Notes: generated by a model from the letters alone, not told the origin. A stretch of DNA of 64,000 nucleotides from Rathayibacter agropyri (GCF_013249015.1 NZ_JABRPL010000002.1:124001-188000); one strand, 5' to 3'; positions 15,472-24,879 are shown, numbered from the stretch's first letter. A program made the numbers and translations.

Positions 15472-16117
15472 GCTCTCCAGGGTACCGGGAGGGGCCTGAG
15501 CGGGGCGGAGGTCCTCCCAGCCGCGCATTTAAGGTCCGTATAGCCTTTACCGCCCGGTCCAAACTTTCGGACCGTTCACGCGCCGCCTCTGGGTTCCAAT
15601 CCTCAAGAACAAATGACTCCAAGATCGAGTTGTATTCGACTCCCTGTAGCAGCCGATTTCGTTCCACCCGAGTAAAACGCTGCCTAAAGGAACGGGCGGA
15701 ATGCGTACCAGCACGTAGCAACCACTCCTTTGGATCATTAATGTCATCAACTTGAGCTGGAACGGCCAGACTCGGACGACCAAGAAGGGACGAGACACCC
15801 TCGGCGTCGGCAATCATCCACGTCTCCGCCTCTTGGACAGCGACCCGAATAACGAGATTAGGAGTATCGAACGTGACTCCCTTTCTCCAGTCGGCAATAA
15901 GGCCAGGAGCGCAATGCTTCCTATCGAGATCCGTGAAGACGATGACCGGCATACGTTGCGAAACCTTCGCGAAGTTCCCTATCTTCGGCTGCAATTTCCC
16001 CGATCCGCCGGTGACAATAACATTGTCCAGCGACAGCCCAGGAGCGTAAGCGAGAACAAGGCGCCGTAATAGAACCTCGCCCGCCTTATCCTCCGCGCCA
16101 CCGATTGCGGAGATCAT
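15464..16117 (-). CDS. Toprim-like partner protein of the adjacent ATPase; candidate defence effector
   Basis: 217 residues with no named family that I can recognise. An acidic pattern resembles Toprim nucleases: GGAEDKAGEVLLRRL near the N-terminus would give the Glu, and VIVFTDLDR near residue 60 gives a DxD. RVAVQEAETWMIAD about 30 residues later is typical of proteins partnered with RecF/OLD-like ATPases. The gene starts 4 nt after the ATPase stop, so the two form one unit. Its last roughly 15 residues, Gly/Pro/Arg-rich, read through what looks like ancestral sequence before tatD and overlap the tatD start by 8 nt. Base composition is lower in GC than both flanks. Function as the nuclease or sensor arm of an antiphage system is inferred. 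Confidence 0.6.
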   Translation of the reverse strand: MISAIGGAEDKAGEVLLRRLVLAYAPGLSLDNVIVTGGSGKLQPKIGNFAKVSQRMPVIVFTDLDRKHCAPGLIADWRKGVTFDTPNLVIRVAVQEAETWMIADAEGVSSLLGRPSLAVPAQVDDINDPKEWLLRAGTHSARSFRQRFTRVERNRLLQGVEYNSILESFVLEDWNPEAARERSESLDRAVKAIRTLNARLGGPPPRSGPSRYPGEHD

Positions 16118-16121
16118 AAAT

Positions 16122-17318
16122 CTAGTCCGCCCACAATGGCACTATGCCTACGAGCGGCGCTTTTGCCTTCGACAGCAAAACCTCTGCCGGCGAAAAGCCA
16201 GCATCCAATTGCACCTGCTCCGCCTCGTTCGCGAGCCTGGCGGTGGTCCCTTCGGCCTCAACTTCGAGTAATACAACATGACGAGAGTCAATTCCCTCGT
16301 TCGCCAGCAGCGCTTCGCTATGCGTTGTCACGAAGATTTGCCTTTGTCGCCGCTTGGATGGACGGACTCGACTGAGTAGGACGGGTATTTCACGAACGAT
16401 CGAATCATTAAGGCTCAGCTCGGGCTCCTCCATGAGCAGCACCGAATCGCCGGCTTGCAGCGACCATAGCAGCGCGATCAAACGGAGCGTGCCATCCGAG
16501 AACGAATCTTCCCGCTGCCAGCCGGCATTGGGACGGTAGTGCTCATATCTTGCTTCTAAATGAGGGCGCCCGGTCACCAAGTCTTGATTAAATCGCAGGT
16601 CAGAGAATTGAGGTACGGCTATCTTGAGGGCACCTTCGATTCGCTTCAGCCTTGAGTTTCGAGTCCGAGCAGTTTCTCGCGCAACGCGTTCGAGAAACCC
16701 TTGACCAAAAGGGTCGTCCTCGATCCGATTTCCCCCGATCTGGTCTGAATACTTCAGTAGCTGAGGAACGAGATGAACGAAAGAGATATCTGCAAGGAAC
16801 TCAGCAAGTTCCCGGAAACGTCCATTCGCCTGAATCTGCTCAAGACTCGTCTGTGTCAGGCGAGCTGGGTCACGGCTATCGTCGTCATCGGGTCTGCTGA
16901 CGATCGTCCGTCCATCTTTTTTTACAATTTCTGACGAGATGAGACTACGGTGGGCACCTTTGCCTTCATTCCGCAGTCCCAAGATGTAAACCCAGGTTGG
17001 GGCGGTCTGGTCCAGCTCATAAGCCACTTCGATCTCGATCCTCACTTCAGGATCCTTCCGCGCATGCAAACACCTGACTCGGGAGACGCCGCCACGAGTC
17101 GACAGAGCGCGCTGGACACCACCTCCGTCTGCCTTCGCCACATCTTTGAGAAAACGAAGGGAGTCGAGGAGATTTGATTTACCAGATGCATTTGGGCCGA
17201 TTATGTAAGCGACTTCTCGCAGTGAAATGTCAACCGCTCGAAAATTACGCCAGTTCTTGAGCCGCAATCGTGTTATATACACTGTAGGACGCTCCCTGCT
17301 GATAGATAACCCGCCCAT
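16122..17318 (-). CDS. RecF/OLD-like AAA ATPase; candidate defence module
   Basis: 398 residues, soluble. N-terminal RLRLKNWRNFRAVDISL is the typical opening of SMC/RecF-type ATPases, followed by Walker A IIGPNASGKSN. After a variable middle (about 90-270) come the signature-like FSDGTLRLIALLW, Walker B SVLLMEEPELSLND and the sensor VTTHSEALL. These mark the AAA_21/OLD-like group found in antiphage systems such as OLD, Gabija, Septu and PARIS. A GTG 36 nt downstream of the called ATG has a better ribosome site (AGGGAG) and would remove 12 residues. The gene sits in a lower-GC patch wedged between metG and tatD, and the Toprim-like gene follows. Which named system it belongs to is not certain. 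Confidence 0.75.
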   Translation of the reverse strand: MGGLSISRERPTVYITRLRLKNWRNFRAVDISLREVAYIIGPNASGKSNLLDSLRFLKDVAKADGGGVQRALSTRGGVSRVRCLHARKDPEVRIEIEVAYELDQTAPTWVYILGLRNEGKGAHRSLISSEIVKKDGRTIVSRPDDDDSRDPARLTQTSLEQIQANGRFRELAEFLADISFVHLVPQLLKYSDQIGGNRIEDDPFGQGFLERVARETARTRNSRLKRIEGALKIAVPQFSDLRFNQDLVTGRPHLEARYEHYRPNAGWQREDSFSDGTLRLIALLWSLQAGDSVLLMEEPELSLNDSIVREIPVLLSRVRPSKRRQRQIFVTTHSEALLANEGIDSRHVVLLEVEAEGTTARLANEAEQVQLDAGFSPAEVLLSKAKAPLVGIVPLWAD

Positions 17319-17345
17319 TCGACAGGCAACTGATGAGGCCGCACG

Positions 17346-18923
17346 TCAGGAGGCGGGCGCCTCGATACGCGGGAAGAGGGGGGCGAGGGTGCCCACGGTC
17401 GTGCCGACGGGCAGGATGCCCCACCGGCCCGCCTCCCGCAACGGCTGCGCGGTCAGCGCGCCCAGCGACTCCGTGACGCCTAGTGCCTCCCACAGCGTGG
17501 CCGTCGCCCGGGGCACGACCGGCGAGAGCAGCGCCGCCAGGGCGCGCAGCCCCTCCGCCGCCGTGTACAGGACGGTGCCCAGCCGCTCGCGGTCGCCGTT
17601 CTTGGCGAGGGCCCACGGCTCCTGCTCGGTGATGTAGCCGTTGAGTTCCTCGACGATGCTCCACACGGCGGTGATCGCGTCGTGGATCGCGAGCGCCTCG
17701 ATCGAGCGGTCGGCGGACGCGGCGGCCTCGGCGACAGTGCGCTGCACCCGCTCCTCCGCCTCGGTCAGCGCTCCCGGCTCGGGGACGACCCCCTCGTAGT
17801 AGCGGTGCAGCATCGCGATGACGCGGGAGGCGAGGTTGCCGAAGCCGTTCGCGAGCTCGGCCTGGTAGCGGGCCGACAGGTCCTCCCACGAGAACGAGCC
17901 GTCCTGGCCGAAAGTAATGGCGCGGAGGAAGTAGTAGCGGAATGCGTCGGAGCCGAAGGTATCGGTGATCTGCTCGGGCGCGATGCCGGTGAGCTTGGAC
18001 TTGGACATCTTTTCGCCGCCGACGAGGAGCCAGCCGTGGCCGAAGACCTGCTTGGGCACCTCGAGTCCGGCGGCCATCAACATCGCGGGCCAGATCACCG
18101 CGTGGAAGCGGAGAATGTCTTTGCCGACAATGTGCGTCGCGGGCCAGCGGCGCTCGAACTCGGCCTCGTCCTGGCCGTAGCCGACGGCGGTGATGTAGTT
18201 GAGCAGCGCGTCGAACCAGACGTAGACGACGTGGGAGTCATCCCACGGCACCTTCACTCCCCAGTCGAAGCTGGACCGCGAGATCGAGAGATCGGCGAGC
18301 CCCTGGCGCACGAAGCTGATGACCTCGTTGCGGGCAGACTCGGGTTGGATGAAGTCGGGGCGCTCCTCGTACAGGGCGAGCAAGCGCTCGGTGTACTCGC
18401 TCATCGTGAAGAAATAGTTCTTTTCTTTGAGCAGCTCGACCGGCTTCGAGTGGATCCGGCAGACGTACTGCCCGGCGTCGTCGCCTGTGCCCTCCTCGAG
18501 GTCCGAGAGCTGCTTGTACTCCTCACAACCCACGCAGTAGTAGCCCTCGTACTCACCGGTGTAGATCGCGCCCGCGTCGTACAGCTTCTGCAGGAACTTC
18601 TGGACGTTGACCTCGTGCCGCGCATCGGTCGTGCGAATGAAGTCGTCATTGGCGATGTCGATGGTCTCGAGCAGCGGTTGCCAGGCGGTCGCGACGAGGC
18701 GGTCGGCCCACGCCTTAGGGGTCGTGCCGTTGGCCGTGGCGGTGCGGAGGATCTTCTGCCCGTGCTCGTCGGTACCGGTCAGCAGCCAGGTGTCGTCGCC
18801 CGCCTGCCGGTGCCAGCGGGTGAGCACGTCGGCGGCGACCTCGGTGTAGGCGTGCCCGATGTGCGGGACGTCGTTCACGTAGAAGATCGGTGTCGTGAGA
18901 TAGAAGGAGGCGCCGTCGGACAT
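17346..18923 (-). CDS. metG: Methionyl-tRNA synthetase
   Basis: Charges tRNA-Met. 525 residues from ATG 18923. HIGH motif at 21-24 (VPHIGHAYTEV), CVGCEEY and VCRIHSKPVE in the connective zinc-knuckle region, KMSKS in GGEKMSKSKL, and the anticodon-binding helical domain at the C-terminus. No C-terminal tRNA-binding (OB) extension is present, as usual for the actinobacterial form. In relatives metG is followed directly by tatD; here a two-gene foreign module separates them. Confidence 0.97.
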   Translation of the reverse strand: MSDGASFYLTTPIFYVNDVPHIGHAYTEVAADVLTRWHRQAGDDTWLLTGTDEHGQKILRTATANGTTPKAWADRLVATAWQPLLETIDIANDDFIRTTDARHEVNVQKFLQKLYDAGAIYTGEYEGYYCVGCEEYKQLSDLEEGTGDDAGQYVCRIHSKPVELLKEKNYFFTMSEYTERLLALYEERPDFIQPESARNEVISFVRQGLADLSISRSSFDWGVKVPWDDSHVVYVWFDALLNYITAVGYGQDEAEFERRWPATHIVGKDILRFHAVIWPAMLMAAGLEVPKQVFGHGWLLVGGEKMSKSKLTGIAPEQITDTFGSDAFRYYFLRAITFGQDGSFSWEDLSARYQAELANGFGNLASRVIAMLHRYYEGVVPEPGALTEAEERVQRTVAEAAASADRSIEALAIHDAITAVWSIVEELNGYITEQEPWALAKNGDRERLGTVLYTAAEGLRALAALLSPVVPRATATLWEALGVTESLGALTAQPLREAGRWGILPVGTTVGTLAPLFPRIEAPAS

Positions 18924-19016
18924 GGCGACCATCCTATTCATCGCGCAGGTCGCGTCCTCCCGTGTGACGACGCCTGGGGAGAACGCGCACAGATCGCATC
19001 TGGGGAGGGACGAACC

Positions 19017-19835
19017 CTAGCGGCGCGAAGCAAGCGCGGCCTCGTAGAGCACACGGCGCGAAAGACCGGTGACCTCGGCGACCTCGGCCGACGCCTCCTT
19101 CAACCGCGAGCCCGCGGCCACCCGGGCGAGCACGTCCGAGAGCGCGTCCTCCAACGAGGCCTCCCGTACGGGCGCTCCCTCGACCACGAGGCAGATCTCA
19201 CCGCGGAGCCCGCCGGCCGCCCACTCGGCGAGCTCGGCGGCTGTGCCCCGGCGCACCTCCTCGAACATCTTGGTGAGCTCGCGGCAGACAACGACACGCC
19301 GCTCGGGGCCCATCACGTCGACCAGGTCGGCGAGCGCGTCACCGATTCGGTGGGGCGACTCGAAGAAGACCATCGTGCGGCGCTCGTCGATGAGGGCGCG
19401 GAACGTCGAGACCCGCTCGCCGTGCTTGCGCGGCAGGAACCCCTCGAAGCTGAACCGGTCGGTCGGCAGACCGGACACGGCGAGCGCCATCAGCACCGCG
19501 GACGGCCCGGGCAGCGCGGTCACCGCCACTCCTGCCGCCACCGCCACCTCGACCAGGTGGTACCCCGGATCGGACACCGTCGGCATGCCCGCGTCACTCA
19601 GCACAAGCAGGTCCTCGTCGCGGGCCAGCGCGACGAGCTCGGCCGCGCGCTCGCGCTCGTTGTGGTCGTGCAGGGCGTAGAGCGCCGGACGGTTCTGGAT
19701 GCCGAGCGCCCGCAGCAGCTGGATCGTCACGCGGGTATCCTCGGCGGCGATGTGCCGGGCGGAGGAGAGCGCCTCCACAAGCCTGCGGGAGGCGTCGCCG
19801 AGGTTTCCGATGGGCGTGCCCGCGAGGATGATCAT
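19017..19835 (-). CDS. rsmI: 16S rRNA (cytidine1402-2'-O)-methyltransferase
   Basis: 272 residues, tetrapyrrole-methylase fold. LAGTPIGNLGDAS at the N-terminus, AAEDTRVT, SDAGMPTVSDPG (SAM-binding loop), ALPGPSAVLMALAVSGL, and FFESPHRI are the family blocks in order. It methylates C1402 in the decoding centre of 16S rRNA. The C-terminal about 50 residues form the helix-rich RsmI tail (SRLKEASAEVAEVTGLSRR). It reads away from the divergent mannosyltransferase gene, with 214 nt of shared promoter space. This divergent arrangement is common in Actinobacteria. Confidence 0.96.
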   Translation of the reverse strand: MIILAGTPIGNLGDASRRLVEALSSARHIAAEDTRVTIQLLRALGIQNRPALYALHDHNERERAAELVALARDEDLLVLSDAGMPTVSDPGYHLVEVAVAAGVAVTALPGPSAVLMALAVSGLPTDRFSFEGFLPRKHGERVSTFRALIDERRTMVFFESPHRIGDALADLVDVMGPERRVVVCRELTKMFEEVRRGTAAELAEWAAGGLRGEICLVVEGAPVREASLEDALSDVLARVAAGSRLKEASAEVAEVTGLSRRVLYEAALASRR

Positions 19836-20049
19836 GCGGCCAGTCTCCCAGCCGCTCCCCTCGCGATTCTCTGCGCACTCGTCCCCCTTGGACCTCCCGA
19901 CGTTCGCAACCGAGGTCGAGAGCGCGCAGATGCGGTTGAGGAGAGCGCGCAGGTGATTCTGACCTCGGTGACGAACACGCGGTTCTCGACGCGGCGATCG
20001 GAGGGAGCAGCGCCCCGGGCGCGAGCATCCGCACGGTTAGCATGGCCAC

Positions 20050-21729
20050 GTGACGGATCGATCGCAGCGCGACCTCGACGACCTGCTCCTCGACGCGACA
20101 GGGTCGACGCGCTCGGTCTGGGTCGAGCCCGCGGACGCGGCCCAGCGTCGTGAGCGGACGCCCGCTCCGGACGTCCCCCGCGGCTCCTGGTTCGATGACC
20201 TGCACGCGCGCCTCGTCGCCACCCCCGCCCGTCGCCGGCTGTACGAGTGGGGGTTGCCACTGCTTGTGATCGCCCTGGCCGCCGTGCTGCGGCTCTGGAA
20301 CCTCGGTTCTCCGCGCGCGCTCGTGTTTGACGAGACCTTCTACGTCAAGGACGCCTGGACACTGTGGAACCTCGGCTTCGAGGGCGGCTGGCCGGAGAAA
20401 TCGGACTCGGGCTTCATGGCGGGCGATGTGAATACCTTCACGGGCGCTCCCTCGTTCGTCGTGCATCCGCCGCTCGGCAAGTGGATCATCGGGCTGGGCC
20501 TGGGCGCGTTCGGCGCCGACGACAGCGTGGGCTGGCGGATCTCGACCGCGGTCGTCGGGATTCTGGCGGTGGCGCTCGTGATCGTGATCGGTCGGCTCCT
20601 CTTCCGCTCGACGGCCCTCTCCTCCCTCGCGGGGCTCCTGCTCGCCCTCGACGGGCACGCGATCGTCATGTCGCGGGTCGCACTCCTCGACGGCATCCTG
20701 ATGTTCGTAACCCTCTGCGGAGTCGCGGCGATCCTCCTCGACCGGCGCTGGACAGAACTGCGGCTTGCGCAGAAGATCGCCGCGGGCCCGCTATCGAGTT
20801 GGGGTCCGGTGCTCTGGTGGCGGCCGTGGCTGCTGGTCGCGGGCCTATTCTTTGGGCTGGCCTCGGGAGTGAAATGGACGGGGATCTACTTCCTCGCGGC
20901 GTACGGCGTGTACGCGGTCGTGGTCGATGCGCTGCAACGGCGTCGGGCGGGAGTGGCGTTCTGGGGAAGCGGCGCGATCCTCAAGCAGGGCCCGGTGACG
21001 TTCCTCCTGGTCGTGCCGATCGCGCTCGCCGCCTACCTCGCGACCTGGACCGGCTGGCTCCGCACCTCCGGCGGCTGGTCTCGACAGTGGGCAACTGAGG
21101 CACCAGGCAACGCGTGGAGCGGCGCGCTCGCATGGGTCCCGGACTGGGCGCAAAGCCTCTGGCACTACCACGTGATGATGTACGACTACTCGATCAACCT
21201 GCGTGCCTCGCACCCCTACGAGGCGAACCCACTGACCTGGCTGCTGATGCTGCGGCCGACCAGCATGTACTTCGTCGATCAGGCCACGGGGGTCGACGGG
21301 TGCACCGCGGCGCGCTGCGATGAGGCGATCACGTCGGTCGCCAATCCGCTGATCTGGTACGCCGGCGTGCTCGCGCTGGTCTACCTCCTCTATCGCCTCG
21401 CCCGCTATCGGGAGTGGCGAGCGGGATTCGTGCTCATGGGGATCGTTGCGGGGTACCTGCCGTGGCTGCTCTACCTCGACCGCACGGTGTTCCAGTTCTA
21501 CTGCGTCGTCTTCGAGCCCTACATGATGCTGGCGCTCGCGCTGACGGCCGGGATCGTGATCGGGCGGCCGAGCGAGGAGCGGATGAAGCGCACCCGGGGG
21601 ATCCTGCTGGTGCTCGTCTTCACGGTCGTGGCGGCAGCCGTCACCGCGTACTTCCTGCCGCTGTGGATCGGCCAGCAGACGTCGTTCGCCTTCTGGCAGG
21701 CCCACATGTGGCTGCCGTCGTGGGTCTGA
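20050..21729 (+). CDS. pmt: Dolichyl-phosphate-mannose-type protein O-mannosyltransferase
   Basis: 559 residues, GT39 family. After a polar 75-residue N-terminus come about ten transmembrane segments. The first extracytoplasmic loop has the catalytic acidic pair in ALVFDETFYVKDAWTLWNLG, and a later loop contains HPPLGKWIIG. Transfers mannose from polyprenyl-phosphate mannose to Ser/Thr of secreted proteins. A substrate in the window could be the Thr/Pro-rich stalk of the M28 peptidase at 39140-40912, although this is a guess. Start GTG at 20050. The next gene overlaps it by 10 nt. Confidence 0.93.
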   Translation: MTDRSQRDLDDLLLDATGSTRSVWVEPADAAQRRERTPAPDVPRGSWFDDLHARLVATPARRRLYEWGLPLLVIALAAVLRLWNLGSPRALVFDETFYVKDAWTLWNLGFEGGWPEKSDSGFMAGDVNTFTGAPSFVVHPPLGKWIIGLGLGAFGADDSVGWRISTAVVGILAVALVIVIGRLLFRSTALSSLAGLLLALDGHAIVMSRVALLDGILMFVTLCGVAAILLDRRWTELRLAQKIAAGPLSSWGPVLWWRPWLLVAGLFFGLASGVKWTGIYFLAAYGVYAVVVDALQRRRAGVAFWGSGAILKQGPVTFLLVVPIALAAYLATWTGWLRTSGGWSRQWATEAPGNAWSGALAWVPDWAQSLWHYHVMMYDYSINLRASHPYEANPLTWLLMLRPTSMYFVDQATGVDGCTAARCDEAITSVANPLIWYAGVLALVYLLYRLARYREWRAGFVLMGIVAGYLPWLLYLDRTVFQFYCVVFEPYMMLALALTAGIVIGRPSEERMKRTRGILLVLVFTVVAAAVTAYFLPLWIGQQTSFAFWQAHMWLPSWV

Positions 21730-22709
21730 TCCGTCGGCTGAGTCCGGGAGTCGCGGCATGCATGCTCGCGGCTGTCATCGCGGCGGTCACGCACGTAGTC
21801 GTCCCCGCGGTGCCGATGCTGACGGCGGCCGTCGCGCTCGGGATCCTGGTCGCGCAGGTTCCGTTGGCCAGGCCGCTCCTCGGCGGCGTGCTGGCGCCGG
21901 GGCTGAAGTTTTCGTCGCGGTCGCTCATGCGCGCGGGGATCGTGCTGCTCGGACTCAAGCTGTCGCTGGTCGACATTGCGGCGCTCGGCTGGGGCGCAAT
22001 CGTCGTGGTGGTCGGGATCGTGCTGGCGACTTTCGCGCTCACCTGGGCGCTCGGTCGGGCACTCCGGCTGCCCGGGCGGGAGCCGCTGCTGCTGGCTGCC
22101 GGGTTCTCGATCTGCGGAGCGTCCGCGATCGGCGCGATGGCCGGGGCGACGCGGGCGAAGGAGCAGGAGCAGGCGACGCCGGTCGCACTGGTGACGCTCT
22201 GCGGCACGCTGGCGATCGCGGTGCTCCCGGCGCTGCAAGAGCCACTCGCGCTGTCGAACGCGCAGTTCGGGCACTGGGTGGGCGCCTCAGTGCACGACGT
22301 GGGCCAGGTCGTCGCGACCGCCCAGGTGGCCGGGGCCTCGGCGCTGGCTGTGGCGGTCGTGGTGAAGCTGACGCGGGTGGTGATGCTCGCGCCGATGGTC
22401 GCGGTAGCGGCTGCGGTCACACGGCGCGGCGGGGAGTCGGGAGGGTCGCGACCGGCGATCGTCCCGCTGTTCGTGGTCGGGTTCCTCGCGGCGGTACTCC
22501 TGCGTACACTCCTGCCGATGCCCGCGGGGCTGCTCGCCGTCGCAGACACCGCGCAGACCTGGCTGCTTGCCGTGGCGCTCGTCGCACTCGGCAGCGCGGT
22601 GCGGGTGCGGGCGCTGCTGACGACCGGTTGGCGGGCGCTGGTAGTCGCCCTCGTGTCGTGGGCGGCGATTGCCGCGATGGGGCTGGCGGCGGTGCAGTTC
22701 GCGCTGTGA
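21720..22709 (+). CDS. YeiH/UPF0324-family membrane protein (putative sulfate exporter)
   Basis: 329 residues with nine to ten transmembrane helices. Family blocks visible are APGLKFSSRSLMRAGIVLLG near residue 70, AAGFSICGASAIGAMAGAT near 130, and GASVHDVGQVVATA near 200. Members have been proposed to export sulfate or sulfonate-derived ions, but proof is thin. GTG 21720 lies inside the 3' end of the mannosyltransferase gene, implying coupling. The following gene, metY, is in sulfur metabolism, which loosely agrees with a sulfur-related role. Confidence 0.85.
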   Translation: MGLIRRLSPGVAACMLAAVIAAVTHVVVPAVPMLTAAVALGILVAQVPLARPLLGGVLAPGLKFSSRSLMRAGIVLLGLKLSLVDIAALGWGAIVVVVGIVLATFALTWALGRALRLPGREPLLLAAGFSICGASAIGAMAGATRAKEQEQATPVALVTLCGTLAIAVLPALQEPLALSNAQFGHWVGASVHDVGQVVATAQVAGASALAVAVVVKLTRVVMLAPMVAVAAAVTRRGGESGGSRPAIVPLFVVGFLAAVLLRTLLPMPAGLLAVADTAQTWLLAVALVALGSAVRVRALLTTGWRALVVALVSWAAIAAMGLAAVQFAL

Positions 22710-22798
22710 GGGTCTCCGCGCGGGGAGGGAGGGTCGTCTGTGACGGGATGCGTCGCTTCAGCTCGGCGTTGTCGGCGGTGCCCGCTAGCGTCGATCGC

Positions 22799-24163
22799 AT
22801 GGCAGATCGTGAGTACGGCTTCAAGACGCGGGCAATCCACGCGGGCAACATCCCCGATGCTGTGACGGGCGCGCGGGCGCTGCCGATCTACCAGACGAGC
22901 GCGTTCGTCTTCGATGACACCTCCGATGCGGCCGCGCGGTTCTCGCTGCAGAAGTACGGCAACATTTACTCGCGGCTCTCGAACCCCACTGTCGCGTCGT
23001 TCGAGGAGCGGGTGGCGAGTCTCGAGGGCGGTCTCGGCGCCGTCGCCACCGCCTCCGGCCTCTCTGCGCAGTTCATCACCTTCGCGGCACTCGTGGGAGC
23101 GGGCGATCACGTCGTCTCCTCCGCGAACCTGTACGGCGGCTCGATCACCCAGCTCGACGTCACGCTGCGGCGCTTTGGAGTCGAGACCACTTTCGTGCGC
23201 TCGAGCGATCCCGCCGACTACGCGGCAGCGATCACGTCGGCGACCAAGGTCCTGTATGCCGAGACGATCGCGAACCCCTCCGGCGAGATCGCCGACATCG
23301 AGGGGCTCGCCGCGGTCGCTCATGCCGCGGGCATCCCGCTGATCATCGACTCGACGGTCGCCACCCCGTACCTCGTCCGCCCGATCGAGTGGGGAGCCGA
23401 CATCGTCATCCACTCGGCCACCAAGTTCTTGGGCGGGCACGGGACGACCCTCGGTGGCATCGTGGTCGAGTCAGGCCGGTTCCACTACTCACGCGAGAAG
23501 TTCCCACTGCTGCATGACCCGGTGGCTTCCTACGGCGACCTCTCGTGGGACGGCAACTTCGGCGAGTACGGCTTCCTCACCCGCCTCCGCGCCGAGCAGC
23601 TGCGCGACATCGGACCGGTCCTGGCGCCGCACTCCGCCTTCCTGCTCGCGCAGGGAGTCGAGACGTTGCCGTACCGGATCCAGGCGCACGTCGACAACGC
23701 GCGCCGCGTCGCCGAGTGGCTGGACGCCGACCCGCGGATCGAGGCGGTGTACTGGGCCGGACTGCCGGCGCACCCGCACCATGCCCGCGCCCGCAAATAC
23801 CTGCCCCTCGGGCCCGGGTCGGTCTTCAGCTTCGTGGTGAAGGGCGGCCGTGCGGTCGGCCAGACGTTTATCGAATCCGTCGACCTCGCCAGCCACCTCG
23901 CCAACATCGGTGACGCGAAGACGCTGGTCATCCATCCCGCCTCCACGACCCACGCGCAGCTGTCCGAGCAGCAATTGCTGCACGCCGGGGTCCTGCCCGG
24001 CCTCGTCCGCCTCTCCGTCGGCATCGAGGATGCGGACGACATCATCTACGACCTCGACCAGGCGCTCTCGCGCGCCGTCGAGCGGCACGGAACTCCGGAT
24101 GCTCCGACCGAACTCCCGGAGGACACGACAACCTCCCTGCACACCCCGGCCGTGGAGGTCTGA
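22799..24163 (+). CDS. metY: O-acetylhomoserine aminocarboxypropyltransferase (sulfhydrylase)
   Basis: 454 residues, Cys/Met-metabolism PLP family. YGNIYSRLSNPTVASFEERV near the N-terminus, the cofactor Tyr/Arg region, and the PLP Lys in IHSATKFLGGHG are clear. The length and the insertion between residues 230 and 280 (HDPVASYGDLSWDG) match MetY-type rather than cystathionine gamma-synthase. Makes homocysteine from O-acetylhomoserine and sulfide. It ends with a Pro/Thr-rich tail. The CoA-binding gene starts 2 nt after its stop, so the two are co-transcribed. Confidence 0.93.
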   Translation: MADREYGFKTRAIHAGNIPDAVTGARALPIYQTSAFVFDDTSDAAARFSLQKYGNIYSRLSNPTVASFEERVASLEGGLGAVATASGLSAQFITFAALVGAGDHVVSSANLYGGSITQLDVTLRRFGVETTFVRSSDPADYAAAITSATKVLYAETIANPSGEIADIEGLAAVAHAAGIPLIIDSTVATPYLVRPIEWGADIVIHSATKFLGGHGTTLGGIVVESGRFHYSREKFPLLHDPVASYGDLSWDGNFGEYGFLTRLRAEQLRDIGPVLAPHSAFLLAQGVETLPYRIQAHVDNARRVAEWLDADPRIEAVYWAGLPAHPHHARARKYLPLGPGSVFSFVVKGGRAVGQTFIESVDLASHLANIGDAKTLVIHPASTTHAQLSEQQLLHAGVLPGLVRLSVGIEDADDIIYDLDQALSRAVERHGTPDAPTELPEDTTTSLHTPAVEV

Positions 24164-24165
24164 GC

Positions 24166-24765
24166 ATGAGCACGATCGAGACGAGCGGAGCCGAGACAGG
24201 TGGGGGCGACACCGTGGTCCAGTTGTCCAATGGGCTGAGCTGCTCCGTCCCCGCGAACTCGCCGCTGGCCACGATGCTGCGCTCCCAGCGCACCTGGGTC
24301 GGACCGGACGCGCGCAAGCGCCTCGACATCCTCCGCCGAGCGAAGACGGTCGCGATCGTGGGCGCTTCGCCCAACCCGGCGCGCTCCTCGTACTTCGTCG
24401 CGACCTACCTCCAGCAGTCGAGCGACTACGAGCTGTACTTCGTGAACCCGAACGCCACCGAGATCCTGGGGCGGCCGGTCTACCGCAGCCTCGCCGATCT
24501 GCCGGTGGTGCCCGACATCGTCGATGTGTTCCGTAAGGCGAGCGACATCCCCGCCGTGATCGACGATGTGCTCGCGATCGGCGCACCGACCGTCTGGGTT
24601 CAGCTGGGCATTTGGAACCAGGAGGCGGCGGAGTACGGCGAGTCGAAGGGCCTCACGGTGGTGATGGACCGCTGCCTCAAGGTCGAGCACGCGCGATTCC
24701 ACGGCGGCCTGCACCTGCTGGGCTTTGACACCGGCCAGATCTCGGCGCGCAAGACGCTGCGCTGA
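24166..24765 (+). CDS. CoA-binding (YccU-like) protein
   Basis: 199 residues. From about residue 60 the Rossmann-like CoA-binding fold is clear: KTVAIVGASPNPARSSYFVA, then YFVNPNATEILGRPVYRSLA, DIVDVFRKASDIPAVIDDVL, and TVWVQLGIWNQEAAEYGESK, and VVMDRCLKVEH at the end. The first 55 residues are a low-complexity leader. These proteins bind CoA, but a reaction is not established. It directly follows metY, an arrangement seen in other actinobacteria, so a link to sulfur amino-acid metabolism is possible. Confidence 0.88.
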   Translation: MSTIETSGAETGGGDTVVQLSNGLSCSVPANSPLATMLRSQRTWVGPDARKRLDILRRAKTVAIVGASPNPARSSYFVATYLQQSSDYELYFVNPNATEILGRPVYRSLADLPVVPDIVDVFRKASDIPAVIDDVLAIGAPTVWVQLGIWNQEAAEYGESKGLTVVMDRCLKVEHARFHGGLHLLGFDTGQISARKTLR

Positions 24766-24879
24766 GGTCTCGACGGGGCCAGCTCCCGCCCCCGTCCGAC
24801 GTTCGGTTCGCAGGAGCTATCTCGGCTCGCGAGAATCGGCGGATCTCGCGGGCCGGCCACGGGCGCAGGAGGCGCCACG

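Noticed and set aside
15464-17318. Direct assignment of the ATPase/Toprim pair to PARIS, Gabija or Septu
   Set aside because: Shared ATPase motifs are not specific, and the partner lacks recognisable DUF4435, UvrD-like or HNH features.
20050-20065. Match of the pmt start to the hairpin arm at 46072 (GTGACGGATC)
   Set aside because: Ten bases only and in coding sequence; likely chance at this base composition.
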